Part shown: positions 25,637 through 34,398 of the stretch, in pieces
How positions within the stretch are numbered: position 1 is the stretch's first letter
Layout: the number at the start of each line of letters is the position of its first letter
Translations under genes and position numbers: made by a program
The notes under the pieces: model-generated
Databases searched by the model: none
The model's input: the letters and a program-made list of their open reading frames with translations, nothing else
What the model was told of the DNA's origin: nothing
Source: Tabrizicola aquatica
GTDB taxonomy: Bacteria > Pseudomonadota > Alphaproteobacteria > Rhodobacterales > Rhodobacteraceae
Assembly (NCBI RefSeq): GCF_002900975.1
Contig: NZ_PJON01000002.1
Coordinates: 62,001-126,000, forward strand
Direction: 5' to 3'
Length of the DNA stretch: 64,000 bases

Positions 25637-27720
25637 CCGCGCAGATCCGACTGGGGGCGGATATCGGTGGGACGTTCACCGACATCGCCCTGGAAACACC
25701 CCAGGGGCTGTATTCGACCAAGGTCCTGACCAGCTATGCCGCGCCCGAGCAGGCGATCCTGGACGGGATCGACGTCGTTCTGGCCGAGACCGGGCTGGCC
25801 TATGGCGACCTGGAGATCTTGATCCACGGCACGACGCTGGCCACCAACGCGTTGATCGAGCGGCGCGGGGCGCGGACAGCCTTCGTGACGACCGAAGGCT
25901 TCCGTGACGTGATCGAGATGCGCACGGAAAGCCGGTTCGACCAATACGACCTGAACATGCAACTGCCCCCGCCGCTGGTCCCGCGCGAGGATCGCTTTAC
26001 CGTCGCGGGCCGGATCGGCGCGCAGGGGCAAGAGTTGGCCCCACTGGACGAGGCGGCGCTGCATCTGCTTGCCGACCGGATCGCCGCCGGCGGGTTTGGC
26101 GCGGTGGCCATCGGCTTCATCCATTCCTACATGAACCCCGCGCATGAACGGCGTGCCCGCGAAATCCTGGCGGCGAAGGTGGCGGTGCCGATCTCGATCT
26201 CGTCCGAAGTCTCGCCGCAGATGCGCGAGTTCGAGCGGTTCAACACGGTCTGCGCCAATGCCTATGTCCGCCCGCAGATGGCCGATTACCTGGGCCGCCT
26301 GCAGGTGCGGCTGAAGGAAAAGGGCGCGGGCTGTCCGGTCTACATGATCCATTCCGGCGGCGGGCTGATCACCGTCGAAACCGCCGCCGAGTTTCCGGTG
26401 CGCCTGATCGAAAGCGGCCCGGCCGGCGGAGCGATCTTTGCCGCAGATGTCGCACGGCGCTTCGGGCTGGCGAAGGTCGTCAGCTATGACATGGGTGGCA
26501 CCACGGCCAAGATCTGCCTGATCGAGGATTTCGCCCCCAAGACCGCCCGCACGTTCGAAGTCGCGCGCAGCACCCGTTTTGCCAAGGGCTCGGGCATGCC
26601 GATCTCGATCCCGGTGATCGAGATGATCGAGATTGGCGCGGGCGGTGGGTCCATCGCCTGGGTCGATGCGATGGGACGCATCCAGACCGGACCAGAGTCA
26701 GCGGCGTCCGAGCCGGGTCCAGCCTGCTATCAGCGCGGCGGGGAACGGCCGGCGATCACAGATGCCGACCTGGTCTTGGGCAAGATCGACCCCGACAACT
26801 TTGCCGGCGGCGCGATCCGGCTGTCCCCTGCCGCCGCCGAAACCGCCATCCTGCGCGGTGTTGGCGACCGGCTGGGCCTGGACGCGACCGCTGCCGCTTT
26901 CGGGATCTGCGAGGTGGTGGACGAGAACATGGCGAATGCCGCTCGTGTCCATGCGGTGGAGAACGGCAAGAACATCTCGGACAACCTGATGGTGGCTTTC
27001 GGGGGGGCGGCCCCTCTGCATGCCGCGCGGCTGTGCGAAAAGCTTGGCATCGACCGCTGCTTGATCCCGGCCGGGGCCGGCGTTGGGTCGGCGATCGGCT
27101 TTCTGAAGGCCCCCTTCGGATACGAGGCGCTGGCCTCGCGGGTCACGCGGCTGTCGGCCTTTGTGCCGGGCGAGATCAACGCGCTGCTTGCCGAGTTGAA
27201 AGCCACCGCCGAGGGATTTGTCCAGGCCGGCACCGGCGGCGCGGTCCAGCGCGAGATCACCGCCTACATGCGCTATGTCGGCCAGGGCTGGGAAATACCA
27301 GTATCGCTGCCAGACCGGCCCTTTGCCAGCGCCGATGGTGCCGCCCTGCGCGAAAGCTTTCGCGCGAACTATGCGCGGTTCTTCGGTCGGGCCATCGACG
27401 GGCTGGACGGGCTGGAAATCGAGATCGTCACCTTTTCGGTCAAGGCGCAGGACCATCGTCCGCTGCCGGACCGTGTCGAGCTTACCCTGGGCCGGACCGA
27501 GGCGGGCGCCTCGCTCTCACGTCCCGTTTTCGATCCGGCCCGGGGTGAGGCCCTGCCCAGCACCATCGTCGAGCGGTCCGACCTCGCCCGCGGCGCGCGG
27601 CTCTCCGGGCCTGCGGTGGTGGTCGAGCGCGAGACCGCGACCGTCGTCACCTCGCCCTTCGACGTGGTGATGCAGGATGACGGCAGCCTTCTTCTGATCC
27701 GCAAAGGGGTTCGGGCATGA
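25633..27720 (+). CDS. Hydantoinase/oxoprolinase family protein, subunit A
   Basis: 695 residues. It belongs to the HyuA/acetone-carboxylase-beta family, ATPases of the ASKHA fold that activate a lactam, imide or ketone by phosphorylation. Motifs seen: GADIGGTFTDI (about 8-18), IHGTTLATNALIERRGA (about 70-86), LIESGPAGG (about 257-265), VSYDMGGTTAKICLI (about 286-300) and GAGGGSIAWVD. Length matches N-methylhydantoinase A. It is paired with subunit B immediately downstream (4-base overlap). The true substrate could be a hydantoin, 5-oxoproline, a related cyclic amide or a ketone. Confidence 0.9.
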   Translation: MTAQIRLGADIGGTFTDIALETPQGLYSTKVLTSYAAPEQAILDGIDVVLAETGLAYGDLEILIHGTTLATNALIERRGARTAFVTTEGFRDVIEMRTESRFDQYDLNMQLPPPLVPREDRFTVAGRIGAQGQELAPLDEAALHLLADRIAAGGFGAVAIGFIHSYMNPAHERRAREILAAKVAVPISISSEVSPQMREFERFNTVCANAYVRPQMADYLGRLQVRLKEKGAGCPVYMIHSGGGLITVETAAEFPVRLIESGPAGGAIFAADVARRFGLAKVVSYDMGGTTAKICLIEDFAPKTARTFEVARSTRFAKGSGMPISIPVIEMIEIGAGGGSIAWVDAMGRIQTGPESAASEPGPACYQRGGERPAITDADLVLGKIDPDNFAGGAIRLSPAAAETAILRGVGDRLGLDATAAAFGICEVVDENMANAARVHAVENGKNISDNLMVAFGGAAPLHAARLCEKLGIDRCLIPAGAGVGSAIGFLKAPFGYEALASRVTRLSAFVPGEINALLAELKATAEGFVQAGTGGAVQREITAYMRYVGQGWEIPVSLPDRPFASADGAALRESFRANYARFFGRAIDGLDGLEIEIVTFSVKAQDHRPLPDRVELTLGRTEAGASLSRPVFDPARGEALPSTIVERSDLARGARLSGPAVVVERETATVVTSPFDVVMQDDGSLLLIRKGVRA

Positions 27721-29339
27721 GTGATGCAACGTTCGAAATCCGCATGCAGGTCATGTGGAACCGGCTGATCTCGGTTGTGGAAGAGCAGGCGATGACCCTG
27801 CTGCGCACCGCCTTTTCAACCAGCGTGCGCGAGGCGGGGGATCTTTCGGCCGGCGTCTTCGACCCCCAGGGCCGGATGCTGGCGCAGGCGGTCACCGGCA
27901 CGCCCGGCCATGTGAACACGATGGCCGAAGCCGTCCTGCATTTCGCCGCCGAAATCGGCCGCGAGAACATGTTTCCCGGCGACACATATGTCACCAACGA
28001 CCCCTGGAAGGGCACCGGCCACCTGCATGACATCACGATGGTCTCGCCCAGCTTCAAGGGCGACCGGCTGGTCGGCTTCTTCGCCTGCACGGCGCATGTC
28101 GTCGACGTGGGTGGGCGTGGTTTCGGGGCGGATGGCAAGTCGGTTTACGAGGAAGGCATCCAGATCCCGATCATGAAGTTCGCCGAACGCGGCCGGGTCA
28201 ATGCCGACCTGATCCGCATCCTGCGCGCCAACGTGCGCGAGGCGAACCAGGTGGTGGGCGACTTCTACTCGCTGGCGGCCTGCAACGACGTGGGTCACCA
28301 GCGCCTGATCGCGATGATGGAGGAGATCGGGCTGGACAGCCTGGACGCGCTGGGGGACTTCATCTTCAGCCGCACCCGCGCCGCGACGCTGGACCGGATC
28401 GCCGCCCTGCCCAAGGGCAGCTGGGCCAATGAACTTCTGACCGACGGCTACGACAGTCCGGTCAAGCTGGCCTGTCGGGTCAGCATCGGCGAGGGCGTGG
28501 TGAACGTGGATTTCTCGGGCACGGACGGGGTCAGCCGGCACGGCATCAACGTGCCGATCATCTATACCAAGGCCTATGCCTCATACGCGCTGAAATGCGT
28601 GATCGCGCCGGATATTCCGAACAACTGGGCCTCGCTGGAGGCGTTCACGCTGACCTCGCCGGTCAACATCCTGAATGCCGAACGCCCGGCCCCGGTCTCG
28701 GTGCGGCATGTGATCGGCCATCTGGTGCCCGACCTGGTGCTGGGCGCCTTGGCGCAGGCGCTGCCGGGGCAGGTGCTGGCCGAGGGTGCAGCGGCGCTGT
28801 GGAACATCCACATGTCGGTGCGGCCGGTCGCGGGGGCGGCGGGTCGCAAGGCAGAGATCCTGATGTTCAACTCGGGCGGGATGGGCGCGCGACCGGGGCT
28901 GGACGGGCTGTCGGCCACGGCCTTCCCCTCGGGCGTGATGACCATGCCGATCGAGGCGACCGAGCAGACCGGCCCGGTTGTCGTCTGGCGCAAGGAGTTG
29001 CGGCCGGATTCCGGCGGCGACGGCCAGTATCGCGGCGGTCTGGGGCAGGTGATCGAGATCGAGCCGCTGCCGGGGCACGAGTTCGATTTCTCGGCCATGT
29101 TCGACCGGATCAACCACCCCGCAAAAGGCCGCGACGGCGGCGCGCCGGGGGCAGCGGGCGGGGCGGCGCTGGACGATGGCACGGTGCTGAAACCGAAGGG
29201 CTGGCAGCATGTGCCCGCCGGGCGGCGGCTGGTGCTGCATCTGCCGGGCGGCGGCGGCTTCGGCGACCCGGCGCTGCGTGATCCCAAGGCGCGGGCCACC
29301 GATCAGGTCCGGGGCTATGTTACAGGGGCAAAGCCATGA
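27717..29339 (+). CDS. Hydantoinase/oxoprolinase family protein, subunit B
   Basis: 540 residues, the HyuB/acetone-carboxylase-alpha type partner that forms a complex with subunit A. The conserved TPGHVNTMAEAV, GDTYVTNDPWKGTGHLHDITMV, FFACTAHVVDVGGR and VDFSGTDGVSRHGINVPI segments are present, and the C-terminus ends in the glycine-rich LPGGGGFGDP. The histidines and aspartates in these segments are the usual metal-site candidates. It overlaps hyuA and the aminotransferase gene by 4 bases each. Confidence 0.9.
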   Translation: MSDATFEIRMQVMWNRLISVVEEQAMTLLRTAFSTSVREAGDLSAGVFDPQGRMLAQAVTGTPGHVNTMAEAVLHFAAEIGRENMFPGDTYVTNDPWKGTGHLHDITMVSPSFKGDRLVGFFACTAHVVDVGGRGFGADGKSVYEEGIQIPIMKFAERGRVNADLIRILRANVREANQVVGDFYSLAACNDVGHQRLIAMMEEIGLDSLDALGDFIFSRTRAATLDRIAALPKGSWANELLTDGYDSPVKLACRVSIGEGVVNVDFSGTDGVSRHGINVPIIYTKAYASYALKCVIAPDIPNNWASLEAFTLTSPVNILNAERPAPVSVRHVIGHLVPDLVLGALAQALPGQVLAEGAAALWNIHMSVRPVAGAAGRKAEILMFNSGGMGARPGLDGLSATAFPSGVMTMPIEATEQTGPVVVWRKELRPDSGGDGQYRGGLGQVIEIEPLPGHEFDFSAMFDRINHPAKGRDGGAPGAAGGAALDDGTVLKPKGWQHVPAGRRLVLHLPGGGGFGDPALRDPKARATDQVRGYVTGAKP

Positions 29340-30553
29340 GCTATCTTGCGACCCGGCTGGCTGCGGTCCGGCCATCGGCCTCGATGGCGGCCAGCATGGC
29401 GGCCAAGGCGCTGCGGGCAACCGGCGTCGATGTGATCGACCTTGGCCTCGGCGAGCCGGATTTTCCGACGCCCCCGCATATCGCCGAAGCCGCGCATCGG
29501 GCGGCGCTGGCGGGCGAGACGCTGTATACCCCTGCCGCCGGCACACCCGCCCTGCGTCAGGCCGTGGCCGAGAAGTTCCGGCGCGAGAACGGGCTGGACT
29601 ATGGCCCGGACGACATCGTGGTCGCCAATGGCGCCAAGCAGATCATCTTCAACGCGCTGATGGCCACGCTGAACGACGGCGACGAGGCGATCCTGCCCGC
29701 CCCGTATTTCGTCAGCTACCCCGAGATGGTGAAGCTTTTGGGCGGCGTGCCGGTCACGCCGGTCTGCGTGGCCAACACCGGATTCCGCCTGACGCCCGAC
29801 GTGCTGGAGCCCGCGATCACGCCGCGCACGAAATGGCTGTTCCTGAACATGCCGGGCAACCCTTCGGGCGCGGTGTACTCGACGGCCGAACTGCGCGCCC
29901 TGGGCGAGGTGCTGGCACGGCATCCGCAGGTGCTGGTCCTGTCGGACGAGATCTATGAGCATATCCTGTTCGACGGGCGCGAATTCGTCAGCTTCGGCAA
30001 GGCCTGCCCCGAGTTGCGCGATCGTATGCTGATCGTGAACGGCGTGGCCAAGGCCTATGCCATGACCGGCTGGCGCGTCGGCTATGCCGCCGGTCCCGCG
30101 GCGCTGCTGAAGGCGATGACCACGGTGCAAAGCCAGTCGGTCACCTCGGTCGCGGGACCGATGCAGGCGGCGGCGCTGGCTGCGCTGACCGGGCCGCAGG
30201 ACTGCATCGCCACGTTCCGCCAGGCGTTCCAGCGCCGGCGCGATCTGGTGGTGGCCGGGGTCGCGAAGATCCCTGGCCTGACCCTGTCGCCGCCCGAGGG
30301 GGCCTTCTACGCCTATATCGGCTGCGCCGGGCTGATCGGGCGGACCACGCCCCAAGGCCGGAGGCTTGGCACCGATGCGGACGTGACCGACTACCTTCTG
30401 ACCAGCGCCCATGTCGCTGCGGTGCCCGGCGCGGCCTATGGCCTGTCGCCGTTCTTCCGCATCTCGACCGCGACTTCGGACGCGATCCTGACCGAGGCCA
30501 TCGCCCGCATCGCCCGCGCGGTGGCCGCCCTCTCTCCTGCAAAGGCCGCATGA
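29336..30553 (+). CDS. PLP-dependent class I/II aminotransferase (aspartate-aminotransferase-like)
   Basis: 405 residues, fold type I. The N-terminal IDLGLGEPDFPTPPHI, the asparagine of NMPGNPSG, the aspartate/tyrosine pair in VLSDEIYEHILF, and the Schiff-base lysine (about 239) in GVAKAYAMTGWRVGY are all present; an arginine in FFRISTATS binds the substrate carboxylate. It resembles AspC/AspB subgroup I-gamma. In this operon it may return an amino group to, or remove it from, an amino acid released by the hydantoinase-like pair. Note GVAK in place of the more common GVSK. Confidence 0.88.
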   Translation: MSYLATRLAAVRPSASMAASMAAKALRATGVDVIDLGLGEPDFPTPPHIAEAAHRAALAGETLYTPAAGTPALRQAVAEKFRRENGLDYGPDDIVVANGAKQIIFNALMATLNDGDEAILPAPYFVSYPEMVKLLGGVPVTPVCVANTGFRLTPDVLEPAITPRTKWLFLNMPGNPSGAVYSTAELRALGEVLARHPQVLVLSDEIYEHILFDGREFVSFGKACPELRDRMLIVNGVAKAYAMTGWRVGYAAGPAALLKAMTTVQSQSVTSVAGPMQAAALAALTGPQDCIATFRQAFQRRRDLVVAGVAKIPGLTLSPPEGAFYAYIGCAGLIGRTTPQGRRLGTDADVTDYLLTSAHVAAVPGAAYGLSPFFRISTATSDAILTEAIARIARAVAALSPAKAA

Positions 30554-31374
30554 TGACCCAACCCCGTTTCAACCGCATTCTTCTGACCGGGGCCGCCGGG
30601 CGGCTTGGCACCCATCTGCGCCGGGGCCTGCGGCCGCTATGCACCAACCTGCGCCTTGCCGACCGCGTCGCGATCAGCGACCTGCAGCCGGGCGAGGAGG
30701 CGTGCCAGTTCGACCTTGCCGACATGGAGGCAACCATCGCCGCCTGCGAAGGTGTGGACGCCATCGTCCATTTCGGGGGCGTGGCGCTGGAAGGGTCGTG
30801 GGACAGCGTCCTGAACGGCAATATCCGTGGCAGCTACCACATCTACGAGGGCGCGCGGAAACATGGGGTCGGCCGGGTGGTCTATGCCAGCTCGGTCCAT
30901 GCCATCGGCTATCACGCGGTCGAGGACCAGATTGACGCCAGCGCGCCGCACCGGCCGGACAGTCTGTATGGTCTGTCCAAGTGCTTTGTCGAAGACCTGG
31001 GCCGACTGTACTGGGACAAGTTCGGGATCGAGACGGTCGCCCTGCGGATCTTCTCCAGCTTCCCCGAGTTCACCGACCGGCGGATGCTGTGGTCGATGCT
31101 GACCTTCGACGATTGCATCCGCCTGGTCGAGGCCAGCCTGACCGCCCCGCGCGCGGCGTTCTCGATCCTGTTCGGCACTTCGGCGAACCGGCACCGGATG
31201 GTGGACAACCGCCTGGGCGCCCATATCGGCTTTGTGCCGCAGGACAGCACCGAGGCCTTCCGGGCCGAGGTCGAGGCGCGGCTGCCCCCGCCCGATCCCC
31301 ACGCCACTGCCGTCAAGCATCTGGGCGGCTGGTTCATCGACCTGGGCCACCCCGACGACGAGCCGGTCACATGA
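30550..31374 (+). CDS. NAD-dependent epimerase/dehydratase family protein (uronate-dehydrogenase-like)
   Basis: 274 residues of the extended SDR fold. The NAD motif is GAAGRLG (14-20); the catalytic Tyr140 and Lys144 are in YGLSK. The stretches CDLADM-type turn (QFDLADME), IVHFGGVALEG, YASSVHAIGYH and the C-terminal LGGWFIDLGHP line up well with bacterial uronate dehydrogenase (Udh), which oxidises uronic acids to aldarolactones. That activity is odd beside hydantoinase and amine-oxidase genes, so the real substrate may be another polar aldehyde or hemiacetal. Start and end overlap neighbours by 4 bases (ATGA). An alternative start 3 bases later exists. Confidence 0.85.
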   Translation: MMTQPRFNRILLTGAAGRLGTHLRRGLRPLCTNLRLADRVAISDLQPGEEACQFDLADMEATIAACEGVDAIVHFGGVALEGSWDSVLNGNIRGSYHIYEGARKHGVGRVVYASSVHAIGYHAVEDQIDASAPHRPDSLYGLSKCFVEDLGRLYWDKFGIETVALRIFSSFPEFTDRRMLWSMLTFDDCIRLVEASLTAPRAAFSILFGTSANRHRMVDNRLGAHIGFVPQDSTEAFRAEVEARLPPPDPHATAVKHLGGWFIDLGHPDDEPVT

Positions 31375-32579
31375 AGTCCAGCTATGATGTGGTGATCGTC
31401 GGCGGGGCGGTCATCGGGTCGGCCGTCGCCTATTTCCTGACCGCGAACCCGGATTTCTCCGGCTCGGTCCTGGTGGTAGAGCGCGATCCCACCTATGCCC
31501 GGGCCGCGACCTCGCTGTCGGCCGCGTCGATCAGGATGCAGTTCTCGAACGCGATCAACGTGAAGATCAGCCAGTTCGGCAGCGCCTTCATCCAGGATTT
31601 CGCGCGGACCATGCGCCTGCCCGGCGAGCCGGCGCCCGATCTGAACTTTCATCCCGGCGGCTATCTGTTCCTGGCCAACACCGCCGACCAGGAACAGACC
31701 CTGCGCGAAAACCATGCTGTGCAGCGCGCCTGCGGGGCCGATGTGGTGCTTTGGGGACCGCAGGACCTGGCCCGCGCCTTCCCGCATCTGCGCGTCGATG
31801 ACCTGCGGCTGGCCAGCTATGGCCAATCGGGCGAGGGCTGGTTCTCCAACACCGGCCTGATGAACGGCTTCAAGGCCAAGGCACGGGCGCAGGGGGCGGA
31901 CTACGTGACGGACACGGTCGTCGCCATCGGTCGCGACGGGGGTCGCATCACCTCGGTCACGCTGCAATCGGGTGCCGTGGTGCAGGCGGGGACGGTGGTC
32001 AACGCCTCGGGGCCGAGGGCCGCGCTGACCGCGCGGATGGCGGGCCTTGATGTGCCGGTCGAGCCGCGCAAGCGGACGCTGTTCGTTTTCGACTGCGCCC
32101 GGACACCCGAAGGCAGCGCCACCGTGAACCAGGGCCGCCTGCCGCTGATGATCGACCCCTCGGGCGTGTTCTGCCGGCCCGAGGGGCGCTTCTTCCTGAC
32201 CGGGGCGCCCCCGGTCAAGGACCCCGCCGTGGACTGGGATGACTTCGAACCGCGCTACGAGGAATTCGAGGAGATCATCTGGCCCGCGCTGGCCGAACGC
32301 TCGGCAGGGTTCGAGGCGATCAAGGTCGTGAACCAATGGGCCGGGCACTATGATTTCAACACGCTGGACCACAACCTGATCGTGGGCCCGCACCCCGAGG
32401 TGACGAATTTCATCTACGCCAACGGCTTCTCGGGTCACGGCCTGCAACAGGGTCCGGCAGCCGGGCGCGGTGTGGCCGAACTGATCGTCTACGGCGGCTT
32501 CCGCAGCCTGGACCTGTCGGAAGTGGGGTACGAGCGCATTGTCGCGGGCCGGCCGTTCCTGGAAAAGGCCGTGATCTGA
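31371..32579 (+). CDS. FAD-dependent amine/D-amino-acid oxidoreductase (DAO family)
   Basis: 402 residues from the ATG at 31371, which overlaps the previous stop. The FAD dinucleotide motif is VVIVGGAVIGSAVA (about 7-20), followed by ERDPTYARAATSLSAASIR, the isoalloxazine-contact segment of DAO-family enzymes. The C-terminus NGFSGHGLQQGPAAGRGVAEL is the conserved second FAD contact. Related enzymes oxidise sarcosine, dimethylglycine, D-amino acids or iminodiacids to imines. In this operon it likely oxidises an amino acid or N-substituted amino acid. No signal peptide. Confidence 0.88.
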   Translation: MKSSYDVVIVGGAVIGSAVAYFLTANPDFSGSVLVVERDPTYARAATSLSAASIRMQFSNAINVKISQFGSAFIQDFARTMRLPGEPAPDLNFHPGGYLFLANTADQEQTLRENHAVQRACGADVVLWGPQDLARAFPHLRVDDLRLASYGQSGEGWFSNTGLMNGFKAKARAQGADYVTDTVVAIGRDGGRITSVTLQSGAVVQAGTVVNASGPRAALTARMAGLDVPVEPRKRTLFVFDCARTPEGSATVNQGRLPLMIDPSGVFCRPEGRFFLTGAPPVKDPAVDWDDFEPRYEEFEEIIWPALAERSAGFEAIKVVNQWAGHYDFNTLDHNLIVGPHPEVTNFIYANGFSGHGLQQGPAAGRGVAELIVYGGFRSLDLSEVGYERIVAGRPFLEKAVI

Positions 32580-32604
32580 ACCGGACCCATGGGGGACAAG
32601 GGCC

Positions 32605-33567
32605 ATGACCCAAACGCACGCCCGCCTGCCGCCACTGAACGCGCTGCGCGTGTTCCACACGGTCGTCCGGCATCGGTCGTTCCGCAGCGCGGCGGACGAC
32701 CTTGGCGTCAGCCCGCAGGCCGTCAGCCAGCAGATCAAGCTGCTGGAGGACACCCTTGGCACCGAGTTGTTCGAGCGTCGGGGCCGCGCCATCGAGCCGA
32801 ATGAAAACGCGATCCTGCTGGCGCATTTCGTGCAGGCGGGTTTCGACGAGCTGGAGGAAGGCGTGCGCCGGGTGGCGCAGTCCCAGTTGCGCAACCGGAT
32901 CAACGTCAATGCCAGCCCCTATTTCGCCACGCGCTATCTTCTGGACCGCATCAACCGCTTTCGCGAGATCGCACCCGATGCCGACCTGCGGCTGACGACG
33001 ATGGTCGATCTGCCGGACTTTGTTGCCGATGACGTCGATGTGGCGATCCAGTGGGGCTTTGGCACCTGGAAGGGCCACGAGGCGACCTTGCTGATCCACG
33101 ACCACAAGGTCATCTGCTGCACGCCGGACCTTGCCCGGCGCCTGTCGGGGCCCGAGGATCTGCGGACCATGCCGCTGCTGCATCCGGTGCTGTCGATGGA
33201 CCTGTGGCGCAACGTGCTGCGCCACCTTGGCGTGGACGACCGCTCGGGCAAGAACGATATCCAGCTTCAGGATGCCGCCACCATGCGCCGGGCGACGCTG
33301 GCGGGGTTGGGGATCGGGCTGATCTCGATGATCGATGCGGCCGAGGATCTGAAGCTGGGCAAGCTGGTCGCCCCCTTCGGCCAGCAGGTGATGCACCAGA
33401 TGCCGCAGGCGCAGGTGCCGGGCTTCTACCTTGTCGTCCCGAAGGCGCATCGCCGCGTCAAGACCATCGCCAGCTTCTGCCGCTGGATCGAGGCAGAGGA
33501 CTGGTTGACCCCCGACGACAGAGAATTGGGCCTGCCCAACCGCGACGGCCCCGCCATCCAGGACTGA
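32605..33567 (+). CDS. LysR-family transcriptional regulator (GcvA-like)
   Basis: 320 residues. The N-terminal winged helix-turn-helix reads LNALRVFHTVVRHRSFRSAADDL then GVSPQAVSQQIKLLEDTLG (about 12-55), close to GcvA. The C-terminal periplasmic-binding-like domain senses a co-inducer. It lies 25 bases downstream of the FAD oxidoreductase on the same strand and probably controls the operon from the dnaX/TPP intergenic region. Being last in the operon rather than divergent is slightly unusual for LysR genes. Confidence 0.9.
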   Translation: MTQTHARLPPLNALRVFHTVVRHRSFRSAADDLGVSPQAVSQQIKLLEDTLGTELFERRGRAIEPNENAILLAHFVQAGFDELEEGVRRVAQSQLRNRINVNASPYFATRYLLDRINRFREIAPDADLRLTTMVDLPDFVADDVDVAIQWGFGTWKGHEATLLIHDHKVICCTPDLARRLSGPEDLRTMPLLHPVLSMDLWRNVLRHLGVDDRSGKNDIQLQDAATMRRATLAGLGIGLISMIDAAEDLKLGKLVAPFGQQVMHQMPQAQVPGFYLVVPKAHRRVKTIASFCRWIEAEDWLTPDDRELGLPNRDGPAIQD

Positions 33568-33583
33568 AGCTTGGCCCGCAGTT

Positions 33584-34174
33584 TCAGCCAGCTCCGGTCG
33601 GCGGCAATGACCCACGCATCAACTGCGCCTCGTCCCAGCCAAGGGCCGCCAAATCTGCGGTCCGGGACGGGGCATCGTCCCCGACGATGAACTCGTCCAG
33701 TTGCGGTGGCTGCACGGTGGTGGCGGAAAGCATCCCATGCACCTGCCCCCGGTGATGGGTCTGGTGCTGGAAAAGATGCGACAGCAGATCGTCGCGTCGG
33801 TCGTGCTGCACACGCTCGCCCCGGTCGACGGCAACCACCTCGTCCAGCGCGGCCGGGGCAAGACCCTGCACATGGGCGATCAGCCGGTCATCCTGCGCGG
33901 CCTGCAGTGCCTTCAGGCGGGGCAAGTCCGGGCAAGCCCGCGCCTCGTCCAGCGCCGGCCGGTCTAGTCCTCCCCCTTCAAGCGCGTTCAGGTAGAACCG
34001 GTCGACCAGCAGGATATGGTTCAGCGTTGCCTGGATCGTGCCGAAGAAGGCAGCGCGCGGCGCGTCCAGTTCGGACTGGGGAAGCTTGCCACAGGCAAGG
34101 TGCAACCGGGCGTTCGCCAGCCGGTTGGCCATCGCCAGTTTGACAAAGACGCGGACGGGATCGACCTGGGTCAC
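33584..34174 (-). CDS. DinB-family protein
   Basis: 196 residues from the GTG at 34174, which has AAGG about eight bases upstream; the longer open frame runs through the SRP RNA gene and is not coding. DinB proteins are four-helix metal-binding bundles, some acting as thiol-dependent (bacillithiol/mycothiol/glutathione-type) transferases. The metal-histidine pattern is visible: a first His in TLNHILLVDRFYL (about 51) and HQTHHRGQVHGML (about 135-147). The gene starts 22 bases after the 3' end of ffs and might be read from the ffs promoter. Confidence 0.8.
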   Translation of the reverse strand: MTQVDPVRVFVKLAMANRLANARLHLACGKLPQSELDAPRAAFFGTIQATLNHILLVDRFYLNALEGGGLDRPALDEARACPDLPRLKALQAAQDDRLIAHVQGLAPAALDEVVAVDRGERVQHDRRDDLLSHLFQHQTHHRGQVHGMLSATTVQPPQLDEFIVGDDAPSRTADLAALGWDEAQLMRGSLPPTGAG

Positions 34175-34196
34175 GGCGGACCTTGAGCGGGGAAAA

Positions 34197-34297
34197 GGGT
34201 GAGAGGCTGGACAACGACCCAAGCGGGGCTCGTTACGGCTGCTTCCTTCCGGACCTGACCGGGTTGGCGAGGCGCCTGCCCGCGCCAACCTCTCGCC
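34197..34297 (-). ncRNA. ffs: 4.5S signal recognition particle RNA (small bacterial type)
   Basis: About 100 nucleotides on the minus strand. The universally conserved SRP domain IV core, GGTCAGGTCCGGAAGGAAGC followed by AGCC, lies at 34260-34237. The ends close a helix: GAGAGGTTGG near the 5' end pairs with CCAGCCTCTC near the 3' end with a single G-U. A T-run (CCCTTTT) follows the 3' strand and may end transcription. With Ffh this RNA targets membrane proteins to the translocon. The exact 5' end is set from the promoter at 34302-34330 and is uncertain by a few bases. Confidence 0.95.
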
Positions 34298-34301
34298 GGT
34301 G

Positions 34302-34330
34302 GATATAGGCCAAGGTCGCGCCCGGCGCAA
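34302..34330 (-). promoter_or_regulatory. Sigma-70-type promoter of ffs
   Basis: On the minus strand TTGCGC (34330-34325), a 17-base spacer and TATATC (34307-34302). The predicted start falls 5-8 bases downstream at the 5' end of the SRP RNA helix, which independently supports both calls. Confidence 0.65.
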
Positions 34331-34398
34331 GGCCAACAGGCTTTGCGCTGAACGCCCGGCAGGCTATGCACGCGCAGGGCAAGGGACGGGGGACCGCG

